From: Leptobrachium leishanense
Taxonomy: Eukaryota > Chordata > Amphibia > Anura > Megophryidae
DNA length: 64,000 bases
Assembly: GCA_009667805.1 (NCBI GenBank)
Contig: CM019065.1
Span: 17,868,952-17,932,951 of the forward strand
Direction: 5' to 3'
Part shown: positions 23,931 to 34,894 of the stretch, one piece after another
Layout of the letters: the number at the start of each line of letters is the position of its first letter
Position numbering within the stretch: position 1 is the first letter of the stretch
Notes under the pieces: model-generated
Told to the model about the DNA's origin: nothing
Seen by the model: only the letters and a program-made list of their open reading frames with translations
The model's database searches: none
Made by a program: the position numbers and the translations under genes

Positions 23931-24715
23931 CACACGTCCTGAATTTCTTGTCTTCAGTTTTTGACTCGGGCACAGCTTACCGTTCTCTTAATGTGTTGAG
24001 ATCAGCCATGTCGGCTGGACATGTCGGTTTCGGGGGCGTTCCTCTTGGACGACATCCCTTAGTCTGCCGGCTCCTTCGAGGGGCCCGTTTTGCTCGTCCT
24101 CCTCGTCCTCGATATGTGGTAACATGGGATGTTACTGTAGTGCTACGTTTCCTCCTCGCTTGGCCGGATAATCATGGATTATCGTTACGCCGACTCTCGG
24201 CTAAGTTACTAATGTTACTGTGTTTGGTTTCGTGTAAAAGAGTGGGAGATGTGAGAGCGTTAGACTTTGGAGTTCGCTCTTTTTTGCCAGAAGGCGTAAG
24301 ATTTAATATCTCCCGTCGTACCAAGACGTCCATCTCACAGGCGTTCTTTCCGTCTTTTTCCTCACAACCGTGGTTATGTCCGGTTAGATGTTTACAGGAA
24401 TACGAGGAACGTACTCTACCCTTTAGACGTATGGAGGAAGTGGCGCCTTTGTTTATATCTTTCAAACCCCCCTTCCTCCCGGTTACCTCACCCACTCTGG
24501 CTAGGTGGATTCGTTGGTTGTTGGATTTAGCAGGGATTGACACCTCCCAATTCGGGGCACATTCAGTTAGAAGCGCCATTGCTTCCAAAGCAGTTTCCTC
24601 TGGTTGTCGATTGGAAGACCTGTTACGCTCCGCGGACTGGTCACGAGAATCCACTTTCAGGGAGTTTTACTTTAAACCCGTATCACATTGGTCGTCCGAT
24701 GTTTTTGATGTTTAA
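23700..24715 (+). CDS. DIRS-B tyrosine recombinase (intact motifs)
   Basis: The recombinase is in a frame overlapping the 3' end of RT; that frame is open back to 22007, so its true start is not defined and I give the conserved part. It has HRSWAPATRGVYASCW, the catalytic Arg in SCKRVGDVRALD, RRTKT, LARWIRWLLDLAGID, HSVR (HxxR, 24559-24570) and the tyrosine of STFREFYF, and ends at 24713-24715. No stop or shift is visible, making it the only uninterrupted recombinase of the three copies. The product would catalyse integration of circular DIRS DNA. Confidence 0.85.
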
Positions 24716-24738
24716 TTTTCCTCTAGCTTTGAACTTGC

Positions 24739-24834
24739 AAATAGGAGCCTCCGTGTCATGCCTTAAAATTACAAAATTTTCCTATTCCATAACGGAAAGT
24801 TTGAATTTTATTAATGACACGGAGGCGAGTATTT
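24739..24834 (+). repeat. internal complementary region of DIRS-B
   Basis: Contains, back to back, complements of the left tip (AGGAGCCTCCGTGTCATG) and of the right tip (TTCCTATTCCATAACGG, then GACACGGAGGCGAGTA), joined at AATT. Confidence 0.88.
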
Positions 24835-25216
24835 CCCTCCCATTTTACAAACCCTCCCTTTTATATATGGTTCTGTTATGTTATTGTCATGTATGAGTAA
24901 ATAAAAACATGGACTCTGTGTCATCTTTATTCAGTTACTGTGATTACTTATCTGTACACTGTGTGTTTATTCAATAAAATTATTTATTGCTCCTATGGGT
25001 TCTGAAATCTTTTCAGCGCTAGTACCGCGTGTCTTGAGTGTTGCACGCAGTTGCTGTTATTGTTCTAACACACCCTTCGTGTTTTGTGCTTTTATTACAG
25101 CCACTGGCCCACCTGTTTGAATCTGAATTCTTTCGATTCCTTTCCTCCTGGATCACTCGTCTTCGACTCCGCAAGGAAAAGATTTCAAGTGTCGTTTTAG
25201 GCTTCTTCGTAGTTTT

Positions 25217-25484
25217 CAAGAAAGAGGCTTAATGGACAGCAGGGGGAATCTTATGTTAACTCAGGACAGTCCATACTGCGTTATGGAAGGGGGTGTTGCA
25301 GGACGTACCATGTTGGTACTATTGTTTTTCTTATCAAAGTTATATATATTATATACATATATACTTTTCTGTCTTCTTACTCTTGCTACTGTTTATTAAA
25401 GTAAGAAAGAGACTGCAAATACTCGCCTCCGTGTCATTAATAAAATTCAAACTTTCCGTTATGGAATAGGAAAATTTTGTAATT
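25217..25484 (-). repeat. right inverted terminal repeat of DIRS-B
   Basis: Inverted copy of the left ITR plus an extra tip that pairs only with the internal complementary region. It ends TTTTGTAATT. Confidence 0.88.
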
Positions 25485-26342
25485 ATTCATCTTTATTGTT
25501 TAAGACTGCTCCAATCCTGTGATCCCAGTAATTCCATTTTCATTTTAATTGGTTTCACAGAGATTTCATTATATATAATTCTCTTGAAGGTTTCATTATA
25601 TATATACTTTTTCTTTACAATAAATCATGGTATTTAAATTAATTTAATAGTTTAATTTTCTATTTAGTTGGTATACTTCACTCGGATATAGCTTTAGACA
25701 TAGATCATTTGCCAATCATTGTTATTGTTTTTGTCCCATTCTTCATCCTTACATGGAGTGATTATTTTTGAGCGCAGAAAATATGCTTTCCTGCTACTTT
25801 TGTGTCACTGCATAATTGCGTGGCGCGGGCTCATAATCATTTGGCAAATTTATTGTGGACATACTTGCCAATTGGAAACTCTTTCCGTTGCTCCGATGCA
25901 GTATCATTTTTATTCTTAATATTGTGTTTTTTACACCATGATGTCTCCTTCTTTACTTAGGCGATTTTTTTCAGGGATAATTTCATCATTGTTTCTAATA
26001 CATTTTGCTTAGCGATCATCATCATTATATTTTTTCTTTTATGATATCTACATTTCACCAGTTAATTTAAATTTTATCATATCATGATTCAATTTCTTGT
26101 AATAACGGCATACTAGATTACCGATATTTACATTGACATAATATAGTGAAAAAAAAATTCTCTCGTCTATCAGCTACTTAGGTACATGTTATCAACATAG
26201 GGATCACTATTGGACCTCCCGGTTGTCGATCTTCATGGCAGCCATACGATTTGACTGTCTGCCATCCCCCTGTCCCATTGGCCAGTGAACCGGCTGGGGC
26301 GGAACATTTACAATTTAAATACCTCAGCCTGTCATTTAGTCC

Positions 26343-26392
26343 GTAAGCACTCCTGACGAGCCATTAGTGGCGAAACGCGCGTCGGGTGCATC
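26343..26392 (+). ncRNA. hammerhead ribozyme of PLE4 (complete consensus)
   Basis: All core positions are present: CTGACGA (26353-26359, matching CUGANGA), stem II GCCA/TGGC with loop TTAG, GAAA (26372-26375), a two-pair stem III closed by GCGC, and the cleavage triplet GTC (26381-26383). Stem I pairs GCACTC (26347-26352) with GGGTGC (26384-26389), six pairs with one G-U. This is the minimal stem III form described for Penelope-like elements. It lies in the 3' terminal part of the element, about 0.5 kb before its end. Cleavage is predicted after C26383. Confidence 0.8.
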
Positions 26393-27479
26393 TTACAGGC
26401 AAGAACCCCTCCTTTGTCATTCTGGGGAACCGCACTTTGAGACCCCAACATATATATATACCCAGCTGTTGGGTCTTTGTAGTAATGGCAATTTGGATCG
26501 TTATAACGATATGCTTGTACTAGGCTAATTGCGCCAAAACCTTTTTTCCTTTTGGGAGTGTCTTGCCTTGGATTACTCTGCTATATACACGTGCAGCTTT
26601 TTTCACGTTTCTATATTGTTATCTTTTCTACATATGTCACAATACTTTGAGGTGACCCTTGAAGGCCACCTATTGTATTGACTATTGATCACGTCGTCTG
26701 CCGTTACACCCAATAATCTTTATAGCAGAACTTTTCTTGTTTTTAAACTCATTATATATTTGTTTTGAATGCACTGTTTATTATTTTTTGTCTGTTTGTT
26801 TGCCGTTTTAATCAAGTCCAATAAAAGTTAAATATTATTTTGGTCTCTGGGAGACACTAGTACCCTGATATTCGTATCAGAGTAACTGAATTTTTTCCTT
26901 TTTTGTTTACTGTGTATTTTCATTTAATTTTTTTATATATTAGCAGCACAAAAGGTGCAGCACGAGACCGAGGAGGACGATGACGAGGGAGAGAGGGAGC
27001 CGCAGGAGGAGGCCACCAGTCCAGGTTTTTTTTTTTACTGTTGTTATGTATTTTGCAACGACTTTTGCTGAAAACCACAAACCTTTTTTGTTTACTGTGT
27101 ATTTTCATTTAATTTTTTTATATATAGCACCGGAAGATATAGTGACGGTGGTGGTGGAGGAGGAGGTGGAGTAGGATGAGGAAGAGGAGGGGGAGTCGGA
27201 GACACAGGAGGCCGCCAGCACTGGTATAGTGTTATATTTTTTAAAAGAGTTTCAGTCAAAAATATAACCTGCTTTACTTTTACTTACTGTATTTTCCTTC
27301 TTTCATTTATTGGATATAAAGCAGCCGGAGAAGCCAGACCTGACAGCCGGTCCAGCAGCATCAGGAGGGCAATAGGGGAACTGCAGGCAATACAAATTAA
27401 AGTTAATGCCATAACGGAGTTGCTCCCTGGCTTGAGTGAGAACCTGGACAATGTGGTGGAAGTCCTGGAGGCTCTCTGA

Positions 27480-28207
27480 GTGACCAGCCTCCTCCTCCCT
27501 CCCTATTGACATTGTTAATTTTTTTGTTTATTAGTGTTGTGACTGTTTCCCTGTTGGGCAGTTTTTCCTTTTTATTGTAAATAAATGTTATATTTTTCTA
27601 TATTTTCCTGTTTGTGTGCGTTGCTTTTCCTTACTTAATAAGTTAATATGTATTGCTTGGTTTCTTTTCCACACTGTTAAAATTATATGTACATAAATTT
27701 ATTGACATTTCTATGGACCCTTTGTCATAAATTTGTCAACATATTTATTTGTGGCCATGAATGTGACTGTGCACAATTGCACATTACACTGCCTGGCCAA
27801 AAAATGTCACACACTAACACAACATTCTTGTACTGCCTTGAGATTTGATTACAATACATTTTACCGTGGCATTGTTTTGTTAAGCTTAGGCGATGTCACA
27901 ACAACATGGATTTTTGTCCACTCCGCCACAGTCACATTCATTCATTGTATAACCAAGAATTTATAAAAAAATATTGATGGCAGGACTGCGTGAAGTCTTC
28001 TCCGACACAACCCAAAGATTCTCAGTGCGGCTCAGGTCTAGTTTATTTGCCCCTGTTCGCGGCTTCACGCAACACCTCCTCCCAGCTATGAGCTCTCTCT
28101 CTCCCACCGCTGCCCGCTAAGACGCTGCCCGGCGCCAATATGGTCACGTCTTTGCAGGAAGACAACAGTGTGGGGGAACGGCAGCTGCCGACAGTCCAGC
28201 CAAGACC
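27480..28207. other. 3' flank of the four-exon gene, no further gene
   Basis: After the stop there is an AATAAA (27580-27585) followed by TGTTTGTGTGCGTTG, a GT-rich element of the kind used in 3' end processing. Beyond that I see AT-rich then GC-richer DNA without supportable exons. Confidence 0.4.
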
Positions 28208-28335
28208 TCATCGTGTGAGGGCGTGTGATTGTTGAGAGGATGAGGGGTTTGGGGCGTGTAGTGAGGGGGGTGAGGGGTTTGGGGCGTGTGGTGAGGGGGG
28301 TGCGAGGGGTGAGGGGTTTGGGGCGTGTGAGCGTT
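28208..28335. repeat. G-rich minisatellite (GAGGGGTTTGGGGCGTGT unit)
   Basis: Four imperfect copies of a unit of about 30 bp with TGAGGGGTTTGGGGCGTGTG. Proline-rich open frames on the minus strand come from this repeat. The G-runs could form quadruplexes. Confidence 0.65.
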
Positions 28336-28473
28336 GTGCGGGGGGAGGGAGGCGGGAAGCGAGAGAGAGGTGTCGTGATGTGGATGATGTGAGGGAGAGG
28401 GGTGGGAGGAAAAGGGAGGGCAGTGGCAGTTCCTCCTCCACCCTGTCCTTACATGTACTCCAGCTTGTGCAGA

Positions 28474-30702
28474 AAAAGGGGCCAAGGTTTACCACCGATG
28501 AGAAAAATGCTCTGCTGGCGGCGGTGGTGTCCGATAAGAAAAAACTTCTCATCTAAGAGTAACAAGGCCATGAAGAGTAGAGGGCTGCATGCTGGGGAGT
28601 ACGGGTGAGGGATGCTGTTTACAGTTTTTTAGTTAACACGGTCCAGCATACAAACCCATTGAACCATTGAATGCATTCGTCACCGGTAAGTAAATTAAAA
28701 GATTTTTTATAGATCATGAATATGAATAGTAATGGACCGAATTAAAAGAACACACACACCCGTATTTGCTTCGCATTCGAACTTTAGAATTTGAACATAG
28801 AACACAATGTAAGTCTATGGTTCTCAAAAAGTTTGAAAATTAAAGTGCCCTTCGAGAGGGCATATATAATATATATGTGTGCAAGATAGGCTACTGCCCT
28901 GGGGAACAGGAAATAAACAAAGAAAAAATAAAGATTTTAAAAAAAAATTGCACCTATTTGAGTATTTGTATAATCATGACTAACTACCGAATTTGAAATG
29001 TTAAAAAAGGTGTGGGAAAGGTTTTACAACAAGGTGTGGAAAATGTTTAAGTCCCATAGGGTTCCCTTCATTGTTAAAAAAATTCACGTTTAAAATGCAA
29101 TATCTACCAAACCTTTCTTATAATATTCTACAGGTAAGGTAAGGGTGTCTTTAATATTTATATAGTATTTTTTTTTTTTTTTTAATCCTGCCATTTTTTT
29201 TTTAATCTTTGTTCGAAATTTTTTCCAATGGTCCAAAAAGTTTGCTGTTTTAACTTTTCCAACTGCCGATGTTCAAATCAACTTTTCAAACTGATTTAAA
29301 CCAGCAGCCCATCCCTAATCAATCATGATGAATAGGTAGCACACCTGACTAAACAAACACAGTATAGGACCGAACATTATAATGTTCATTGTTCACTGAC
29401 CCAACAATGAATAAATACAATTTTTTGGATTTTTTTTAAATAATAATTGTTTTGTCAATAAATGATAAGGAGTGGAGAGGAGACACATGATATAACTTGT
29501 TAACAAAACTATTTATTTCTTGTAGCACAAAATATAGTAAAATAAAAAAATATCTTAATAGATCAGAACTGTAAATACTTAAAATCACATAAAATTTGTC
29601 TCCTACTATAGTCACAACTTTGCTGCAATCAGTTCTAACTTCTTGTAAATGGAGAAAAATTGTTTAGTGACCCGACAATGAATGCAATTTGTTAGAAAAA
29701 AATTTTTTAACTAAAAAAAATGTTTTGTTCTTTAGTTATTATGACTGCAAATGCAAGGCGACTGTACAGCGCAAGTTGGAGAAAGAACAGAAGATGCGCC
29801 ATGGGGAACTGAGCCTGTGGGAGAGGCGTCTGGTGGTGGATCATCATCACCCTCCTCTTGGATGTCACGACGGGTCAGGAATCGGGATACATACGACTAC
29901 GGACGGACTATGAGCACGACAGACAGCAGAGAGCTGGTGAGTTAAATGAAAAGAAATAGATTGTTACATAAAGCAATCACTGTTGGTCAAAAAGAGTACA
30001 GAAATCCCACTGATTGGCCAGGCCATATTGCACCGTATAGCAAAATGAACTGATCTGCATGCAATTTCAGGGTCAGTTTGACTCTGAATAATTACCCATA
30101 ATGTATGTAAAAAAAAATTTGGTCTTTTTCACAACACTTGAGACTTGCCTTTTGCTTGACATTCCTATTTTACGGATGCATCGCACCAGAGGGATCAGCT
30201 CCAAGGCAGCACGTCTGGGGCCCTTTCCAGTGAATACCTACAAAACTAACACAAGGGATAAAGAATTAGGGAGAGGGGGTAGAGGGAGGGAGTGAGGGGG
30301 AGAGAACGAACCTTTATCCATCCATCTGCTAAGTATTGTACTTTTGTCTTTAACAACGGTAGTCCGTAACGTGGCATGATGCATCCTGTGGGAAGAAGAG
30401 TACCATCACCCGCTGTCAGTCCTCCTGCACGAGTGCACATAAGTAATGTATGCGCGCTGCACACTCACACTGCAGGAAGAAAGAACACAATCCTAAATCA
30501 ATTGCACAGATGTTACAGAATAAGAATTATAAACTTTGCTTGTTTCTTGTCTCCTATTACAGTTGAACAGCCATGTCCAATCCACCAGGATACCTTGGAG
30601 AGGCTGGTTTTAATTTTCAGACACAACGGCTTGGACAGGAGATCAGGAAGCAGACCCAGACTGTGAAACGTCTTGCGTCTGCGTCCATAAATACCTTGTA
30701 AT
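28474..30702 (+). pseudogene. Possible Myb/SANT-like (Harbinger/NAIF1-type) exon remnants
   Basis: After a pyrimidine-rich tract and CAG at 28471-28473, the frame reads KKGPRFTTDEKNALLAAVV and SDKKKLL, then, one frame off, SNKAMKSRGLHAGEY. This resembles the start of the Myb/SANT-like domain in Harbinger-associated and NAIF1-type proteins. About 29755-29939 is a second candidate exon (GEASGGGSSSPSSWMSRR) with a strong donor CTG|GTGAGT, and 30562-30702 a third, with the frame RLGQEIRKQTQTVKRLASAS ending in TAA. The phases do not agree between them, and there is a stop in the first. I read these as remains of one transposon-derived gene, with low certainty. Confidence 0.3.
29240..29316. mobile_element. 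right end of a hAT-like repeat
   Basis: The segment ends CAGCCCATCCCTA, the inverse of the TAGGGATG start common in hAT elements (compare 51054). No matching left end was found, so no duplication can be shown. Confidence 0.35.
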
Positions 30703-31145
30703 ACAGTATTAGTGCGCTGTTTATATTTTAATTATTATATTTATGTTTAATTATATATATTTGTAAAAGTCCCAGGAAGACATACTTGAAAACTGTAAAA
30801 AAAAATAAAAAAATTATCCTTTACGGTAAAATAGTTACTAGAATTTTTTTATTTTTTTTTAAAAAAATTAAATTAATTCATTATGATTTAATTATTTATA
30901 TATTGTAAATATAATATATTATTATTGTCTATTTATTGTAAATATATTAAATCCAAATTAAATTATTGATTTTTTAAATATATTATTGTCTATTTATTGT
31001 CAATTTAATTCATCGAAAATTTCTTACCATATGCAGTCTGTCTGCAGTGCAAAGCTCGTCATAAAGTATCTTCCATTTTCTTCACCCATTTCAAGGTAAA
31101 AAAAAAATCAAAACTGTGAAAGGAAGAGGTATTTCCAGATTAATA
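30703..31145. other. AT-rich simple DNA, no gene
   Basis: TTATTGTCTATTTATTGT repeats, poly-A/T tracts and TA-rich DNA fill this stretch. Confidence 0.5.
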
Positions 31146-31319
31146 TCTATATAATAAAACCGTTTTAAAGTCCGTCGCCATCAACTTACTTGCACATTGC
31201 GCATGCGTGAAGAGGAATCTGCCGGCCGGCCTGCGCGAGGGGAGGAAATCCTGTCCGTTGGTGGGAAAGCTGTGTGAGGAGGAAGCTCAAGGGCCGGCCC
31301 ACAGCCAATAGATGCAGTG
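31146..31319 (+). mobile_element. Helitron 5' end (copy 1)
   Basis: It starts TCTATATAATAAAACCG directly after an A, the usual start of Helitrons (A|TC...). The 174 bp are almost identical to the reverse complement of 37334-37506 (one substitution and one indel seen), and share GTCCGTCGCC and GCGCATGCG with the Helitron at 44406. The copy breaks off where L1 sequence begins; no 3' hairpin/CTAG end is found. Confidence 0.7.
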
Positions 31320-33163
31320 TGTACCAAATCAATAACATACTTGGGGATTAAATTAGCCTCGTCCATACCCAACTTAGTGAACTTGAACTACACCCCCCTT
31401 CTAACCGCTACTAAACATATGCTTTATAAATGGAGAAAGGTGCGTCTTTCCTGGTTTGGGAGGATCTCTGCGGTTCGAATGACTTTACTACCTAAATGGC
31501 TGTATTTATTTAGAGCTCCCCCAATAGCTGTTCCGAAATCATTAATTCAAGAGGTACAAAAAAAAATAGTACATAAATATTTATGGTTAGACAAGCGACC
31601 AAGAGTGGGGGCATCACTTCTACGCTGTAGGTGGGATAGGGGAGGGGTTAATGTCCCACAGTTTCCAATATATTATGCAGCATCTACTCTTGCCTCCACC
31701 ATCTCCTTTTTTCAAGATTTAGCCCCCCCATGCTGGGTCTCCATAGAATTGTCCGCTTCTTATCCCCACGATATTGCAACTCTGCTCTGGACTCCGAGAC
31801 ACTGTAGACCTGAGTTGATAGTCATCACCCCCCTTACGTCACAAGCACTGTGTGTCTGGGATAAATAAATAGGTAACATGTCAAGATTTTTCCAATATTC
31901 ATTGGTTACTCCTATCCAGGTGTTGAAAAGAGTATTACCAACCTTCCCGGTGTCTAAATGGGAATTACATGGGGTTAAACATATCCGAGACTTTTTCTCT
32001 AAGACTGGTATGCATTCGTTTGCGCAACTACAGACTTTATACAAACTTCCAGGGGGGTTCTTGTTCTATTTACAGATTCAACATTGGATGCGGGCGGTGG
32101 GAATTTTACCACACTACTCGGTAGATAAAGCTCAATTGTCTGGGGTGGAATCTCTTACGACTTGGAATGGACCACCGTCCGAACTAATTTCAACTAGCTA
32201 TATGACACTGATGACAGATATGTCCCCATCTACATTCTCCCATCAAAAAGCTTGGGATACAGACCTTAATTCAACTTTGACACAGTCACAATGGACCCAA
32301 ATTTACTGGTTTGATCTTAAAGCAACAAGAAATGTGACCTTACTTGAGACGAGACAAAAATTCTTATACTGATGGTACTTAACGCCAGCTAGATTGGCCA
32401 AATTTCAGCCAAATAATACTGAGAAGTGTTGGAGATGCCAGGGTGGGGTGGGAAACTATATCCATGTGTGGTGGAACTGCCCTCCGTTGTATTCGCTATG
32501 GAAACAAATTCACTCCCTTCTTGATAAAGTATTGGGCATAGTCCTTCCATTTACCCCTGACGCAATGTTATTGAGGGCGATCCCTCAACGGCTAGGTCGA
32601 AAACACAAAACGGTGTTGTATCATGTAATTACCACAACTATGTTGTTAGTAGCACGTAACTGGAAGTCACTTATGGTACCGGAGTTAAAAGATGTGACGG
32701 ATGCCGGTCTACGTTTCGTACGTATGAACAAATAGCAACGCGACTTCTAGAGTTGAGGGCACCATTGGAGGATCCATGGGTACTGTGGGACCTGCGTTCT
32801 ATGTAATACTATGTGAGATTATCGGTAGGATCACCCTCTGACTGTGTAAAGTGTTCATAAATATATAAATAATGATATAAGAATTTTAAAAAAAAAAATG
32901 CCTATGACAAGTAAGAATTGGAATGTGGGCGAGAGCTTCCGTATACCATCACTGTTTGATACTGTGAAAAATAAGCTGATAACAAAAATTGAGTGCCATC
33001 TTATCTTTTTTTTTTCTCTTTCGTTTGCTGTATTATTGTACTTTCCTTTATATGTACTTGTGTTACCATATTGATGAAACCACTGACCCCCTTTTATTCC
33101 TTTCTGTATCCTTCCTTTGACTTTTAAAAAAATAAAAATTTAATTAAAAAAAAAAAAGAAATA
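31320..33163 (+). pseudogene. L1-type LINE ORF2 C-terminus and 3' UTR (5'-truncated)
   Basis: From 31320 the frame reads TYLGIKLASS, YKWRKVRLSWFGRISAVRMTL, KKIVHKYLWLDKRPRVG and RGGVNVPQFPIYYAA, the region after the RT palm in L1 ORF2. Stops at about 31868 and 32370 and frame changes interrupt it. At 32421-32470 lies the CxxC...H.WW.CP zinc-knuckle block typical of the L1 ORF2 C-terminus, and the last coding block ends at 32733. A 3' UTR and an A-rich tail (33123-33156) follow. Endonuclease and RT are missing, so it is a dead-on-arrival copy. Confidence 0.8.
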
Positions 33164-34066
33164 TAATAGAGATTTAGAGGATTATAAATATGGGTGCAAT
33201 ATAGATCCCTATAAAAAAAAAAAACGACCTTAAATTTTTCAGTATATTCTGGTAACAAGCCAAAATATGATTGGGGATCCCTGTATACAAACCAACAGCT
33301 AGGAGGGTATCCCGAGAGAGGTGTCCCTTCATTTACAAGTATCCCTAAGAGTATTCTTAAAGAAAGGAGACAACATATATCAGGACAACAATCACTCCCA
33401 AATCTCCAATATAGACAAAATGGAGAAGGAAATCTCCCATATAAAAAAAAACATCCGAAAAATCACATTATGCTTCTGAAAAAGCACACCATACACCTAA
33501 GAGAGGGAATGAAACAAGGTACCTAAATATGATCGATAGACTTCGTGAAGAACCCAATAAACAGTCTCTCCAACATACACAGAATCAAGGGTACTCTTAT
33601 CGTAGAGTGAGTTTTCTCTCCAAGTACTAATAAGAATAATGGAACATCTACTCTATCTCCCTCTCAAGATCTTTTTCTTTTTGAATCCCCTATATCTTCA
33701 TCAGAAGTAACGGGAGGTAGTAGTATTAAGAAACTTCAAGTAAAACAAAAAGAATGGAATTAATGAAGTTTTTTGGAAAGGTCGACCATTGAAGGAACTC
33801 CTTCAACCGATCCATTGTTCGGTCCCTTTCAAGAAATCCCCACAGTCGACCAATTGCCCTGTCCCTTTGGAGCCAGACATCGAGATCCTGACACAAACAA
33901 GAAAAAGAACCATAGAAGGCATAGACGAGGGAGGAGGAAGAGAGGGACTCCCGAAAAGAGAGACGAAACCCCTAGGAAAATCCATAGATGACAATAAGGG
34001 AATCTTCAATCTCATCTCCAGAATACTCACAAAAGATGAGACCTCTGTTCTAAATAAGGGGACTTA
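33164..34066 (+). pseudogene. PLE1 N-terminal region
   Basis: Translation in shifting frames gives lysine- and glutamine-rich sequence ending ISRILTKDETSVLNKG, the block just before the RT domain in Penelope-like proteins; the same block appears in PLE2 near 57890-57950. The start is homologous to PLE2 at about 57121 (ATAGAG...GAGGA.TATAAA). Several stops are present. Confidence 0.6.
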
Positions 34067-34888
34067 GAAACATAGAAAAATGTCGGCAGATAAGAACCTT
34101 TCGGCCCATCTAGTCTGCCCAATTACATGGATACTTTACCTGGATTTATCTTTTGTTTAGGATAGCCTTATGCCTATCCCATGCCTGCTTAAATTCAATC
34201 ACTGTTTTGGCCTCTACCACTTCAACTGGAAGGCTGTTCCATGTATCCACCACCCTCTCAGTAAAATAATGCTTCCTGATGTTACTTTTAAACCTTTGCC
34301 CCTCTAATCTAAGACTATGTCCTCTTGTTTTGCTATTTTGTTTCCTTTTAAATATACTCCCTTCCTCTACCTTGTGGATTCCCTTTACGTATTTAAATGT
34401 TTCTATCATATCTCCTCTGTCTCGTCTTTTTTCCAAGCTGTACATGTTAAGATCATTAAGCCTTTCCTGGTAACTTTTCTCCTTCAAGCCGTACACCATT
34501 TTAGTAGCCCTTCTCTGAACTCTCTCTAAGATGTCTATATCCTTCTGGAGATACGGTCTCCAGTACTGCACACAGTACTCCAAGTGAGGTCTCACCAGTG
34601 CTCTGTACAGTGGCATGAGCACTTCCCTTTTCCTACTGCTAATACCTCTCCCTACACAACCAAGCATTCTGCCAGCATTTCCAAGCATTCTGCAAGCATT
34701 TCCTGCTGCTCTATTACATTGACTACTTACCCTTAGATCCTCTGAAATAATGACCCCTAAATCCCAACCCTCAGATGTTGAGGTTAGGACTGTATCAAAT
34801 ATTCTATATTCAGCCCTTGGGTTTTTACGTCCCAGGTGCATTATCTTGCATTTATCCACATTAAAACTCAATTGCCACAACTCCGACC
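34067..34888 (-). mobile_element. CR1/Rex1-like LINE, 5'-truncated, inside PLE1
   Basis: On the minus strand one open frame (about 34888 down to 34146) encodes FNVDKCKIMHLG, GWDLGVIISEDLRVSSQC, LYRALVRPHLEYCVQYWRPY, LERVQRRATKMVYGL, LEKRRDRGDMIETFKYV and VVDTWNSLPVEVVEAKT. This is the C-terminus of a CR1/Rex1-type ORF2 and is uninterrupted. Its 3' UTR has GGCAGATAAGAACC and CCCATCTAGTCTGCC, common in amphibian and fish copies. A 6-bp duplication GACTTA (34061-34066 and 34889-34894) flanks it. Confidence 0.8.
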
Positions 34889-34894
34889 GACTTA

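Larger units (their letters stand above)
20091..25484 (+). mobile_element. DIRS-type retrotransposon, copy B
   Basis: Left ITR 20091-20320, right ITR 25217-25484, internal complementary region 24739-24834, and between them gag-like, RT and recombinase ORFs. At 5394 bp it is shorter than copy A mainly because A carries the hAT insertion. Both ends show AATT and there is no other duplication. It sits in the 3' part of PLE4. Of the three DIRS copies this has the cleanest RT and recombinase frames, but the RNase H core is deleted. Confidence 0.92.
19422..26896 (+). mobile_element. Penelope-like element PLE4, 5'-truncated, in an intron
   Basis: The insertion is flanked by the 9-bp duplication CCTTTTTTG (19413-19421 and 26897-26905); removing it restores an intron nearly identical to the next one. 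Without the nested DIRS-B it is about 2.1 kb. It holds the C-terminal end of a PLE protein (19431-19655) and a 3' region with a canonical hammerhead (26343-26392). The RT part is missing, as expected for 5' truncation during target-primed reverse transcription. Confidence 0.75.
19258..27479 (+). pseudogene. Unknown four-exon gene (3' part) with duplicated acidic phase 1 exons
   Basis: Four exons have AG/GT borders: 19258-19347, 26944-27024, 27128-27223 and 27322-27479. Every junction is phase 1, so the three internal exons (90, 81, 96 bp) are symmetric. They end alike (ATTSSG, EATSPG, QEAASTG) and two are very acidic; the last encodes RRAIGELQAIQIKVNAITEL and an LENLDNVVEVLEAL-like end that could form a short coiled coil, then TGA at 27477. 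AATAAA follows at 27580-27585. Introns 2 (103 bp) and 1 (112 bp without its insertion) are near copies, so exon-intron units were duplicated. Exon 3 holds an in-frame TAG (27172-27174). Earlier exons are not visible. It may be a host gene or the Myb-like companion gene of a Harbinger transposon; I do not recognise it. Confidence 0.55.

Noticed and set aside
28144..28552. Minus-strand proline-rich frames
   Set aside because: They are translations of the G-rich minisatellite and its flanks.
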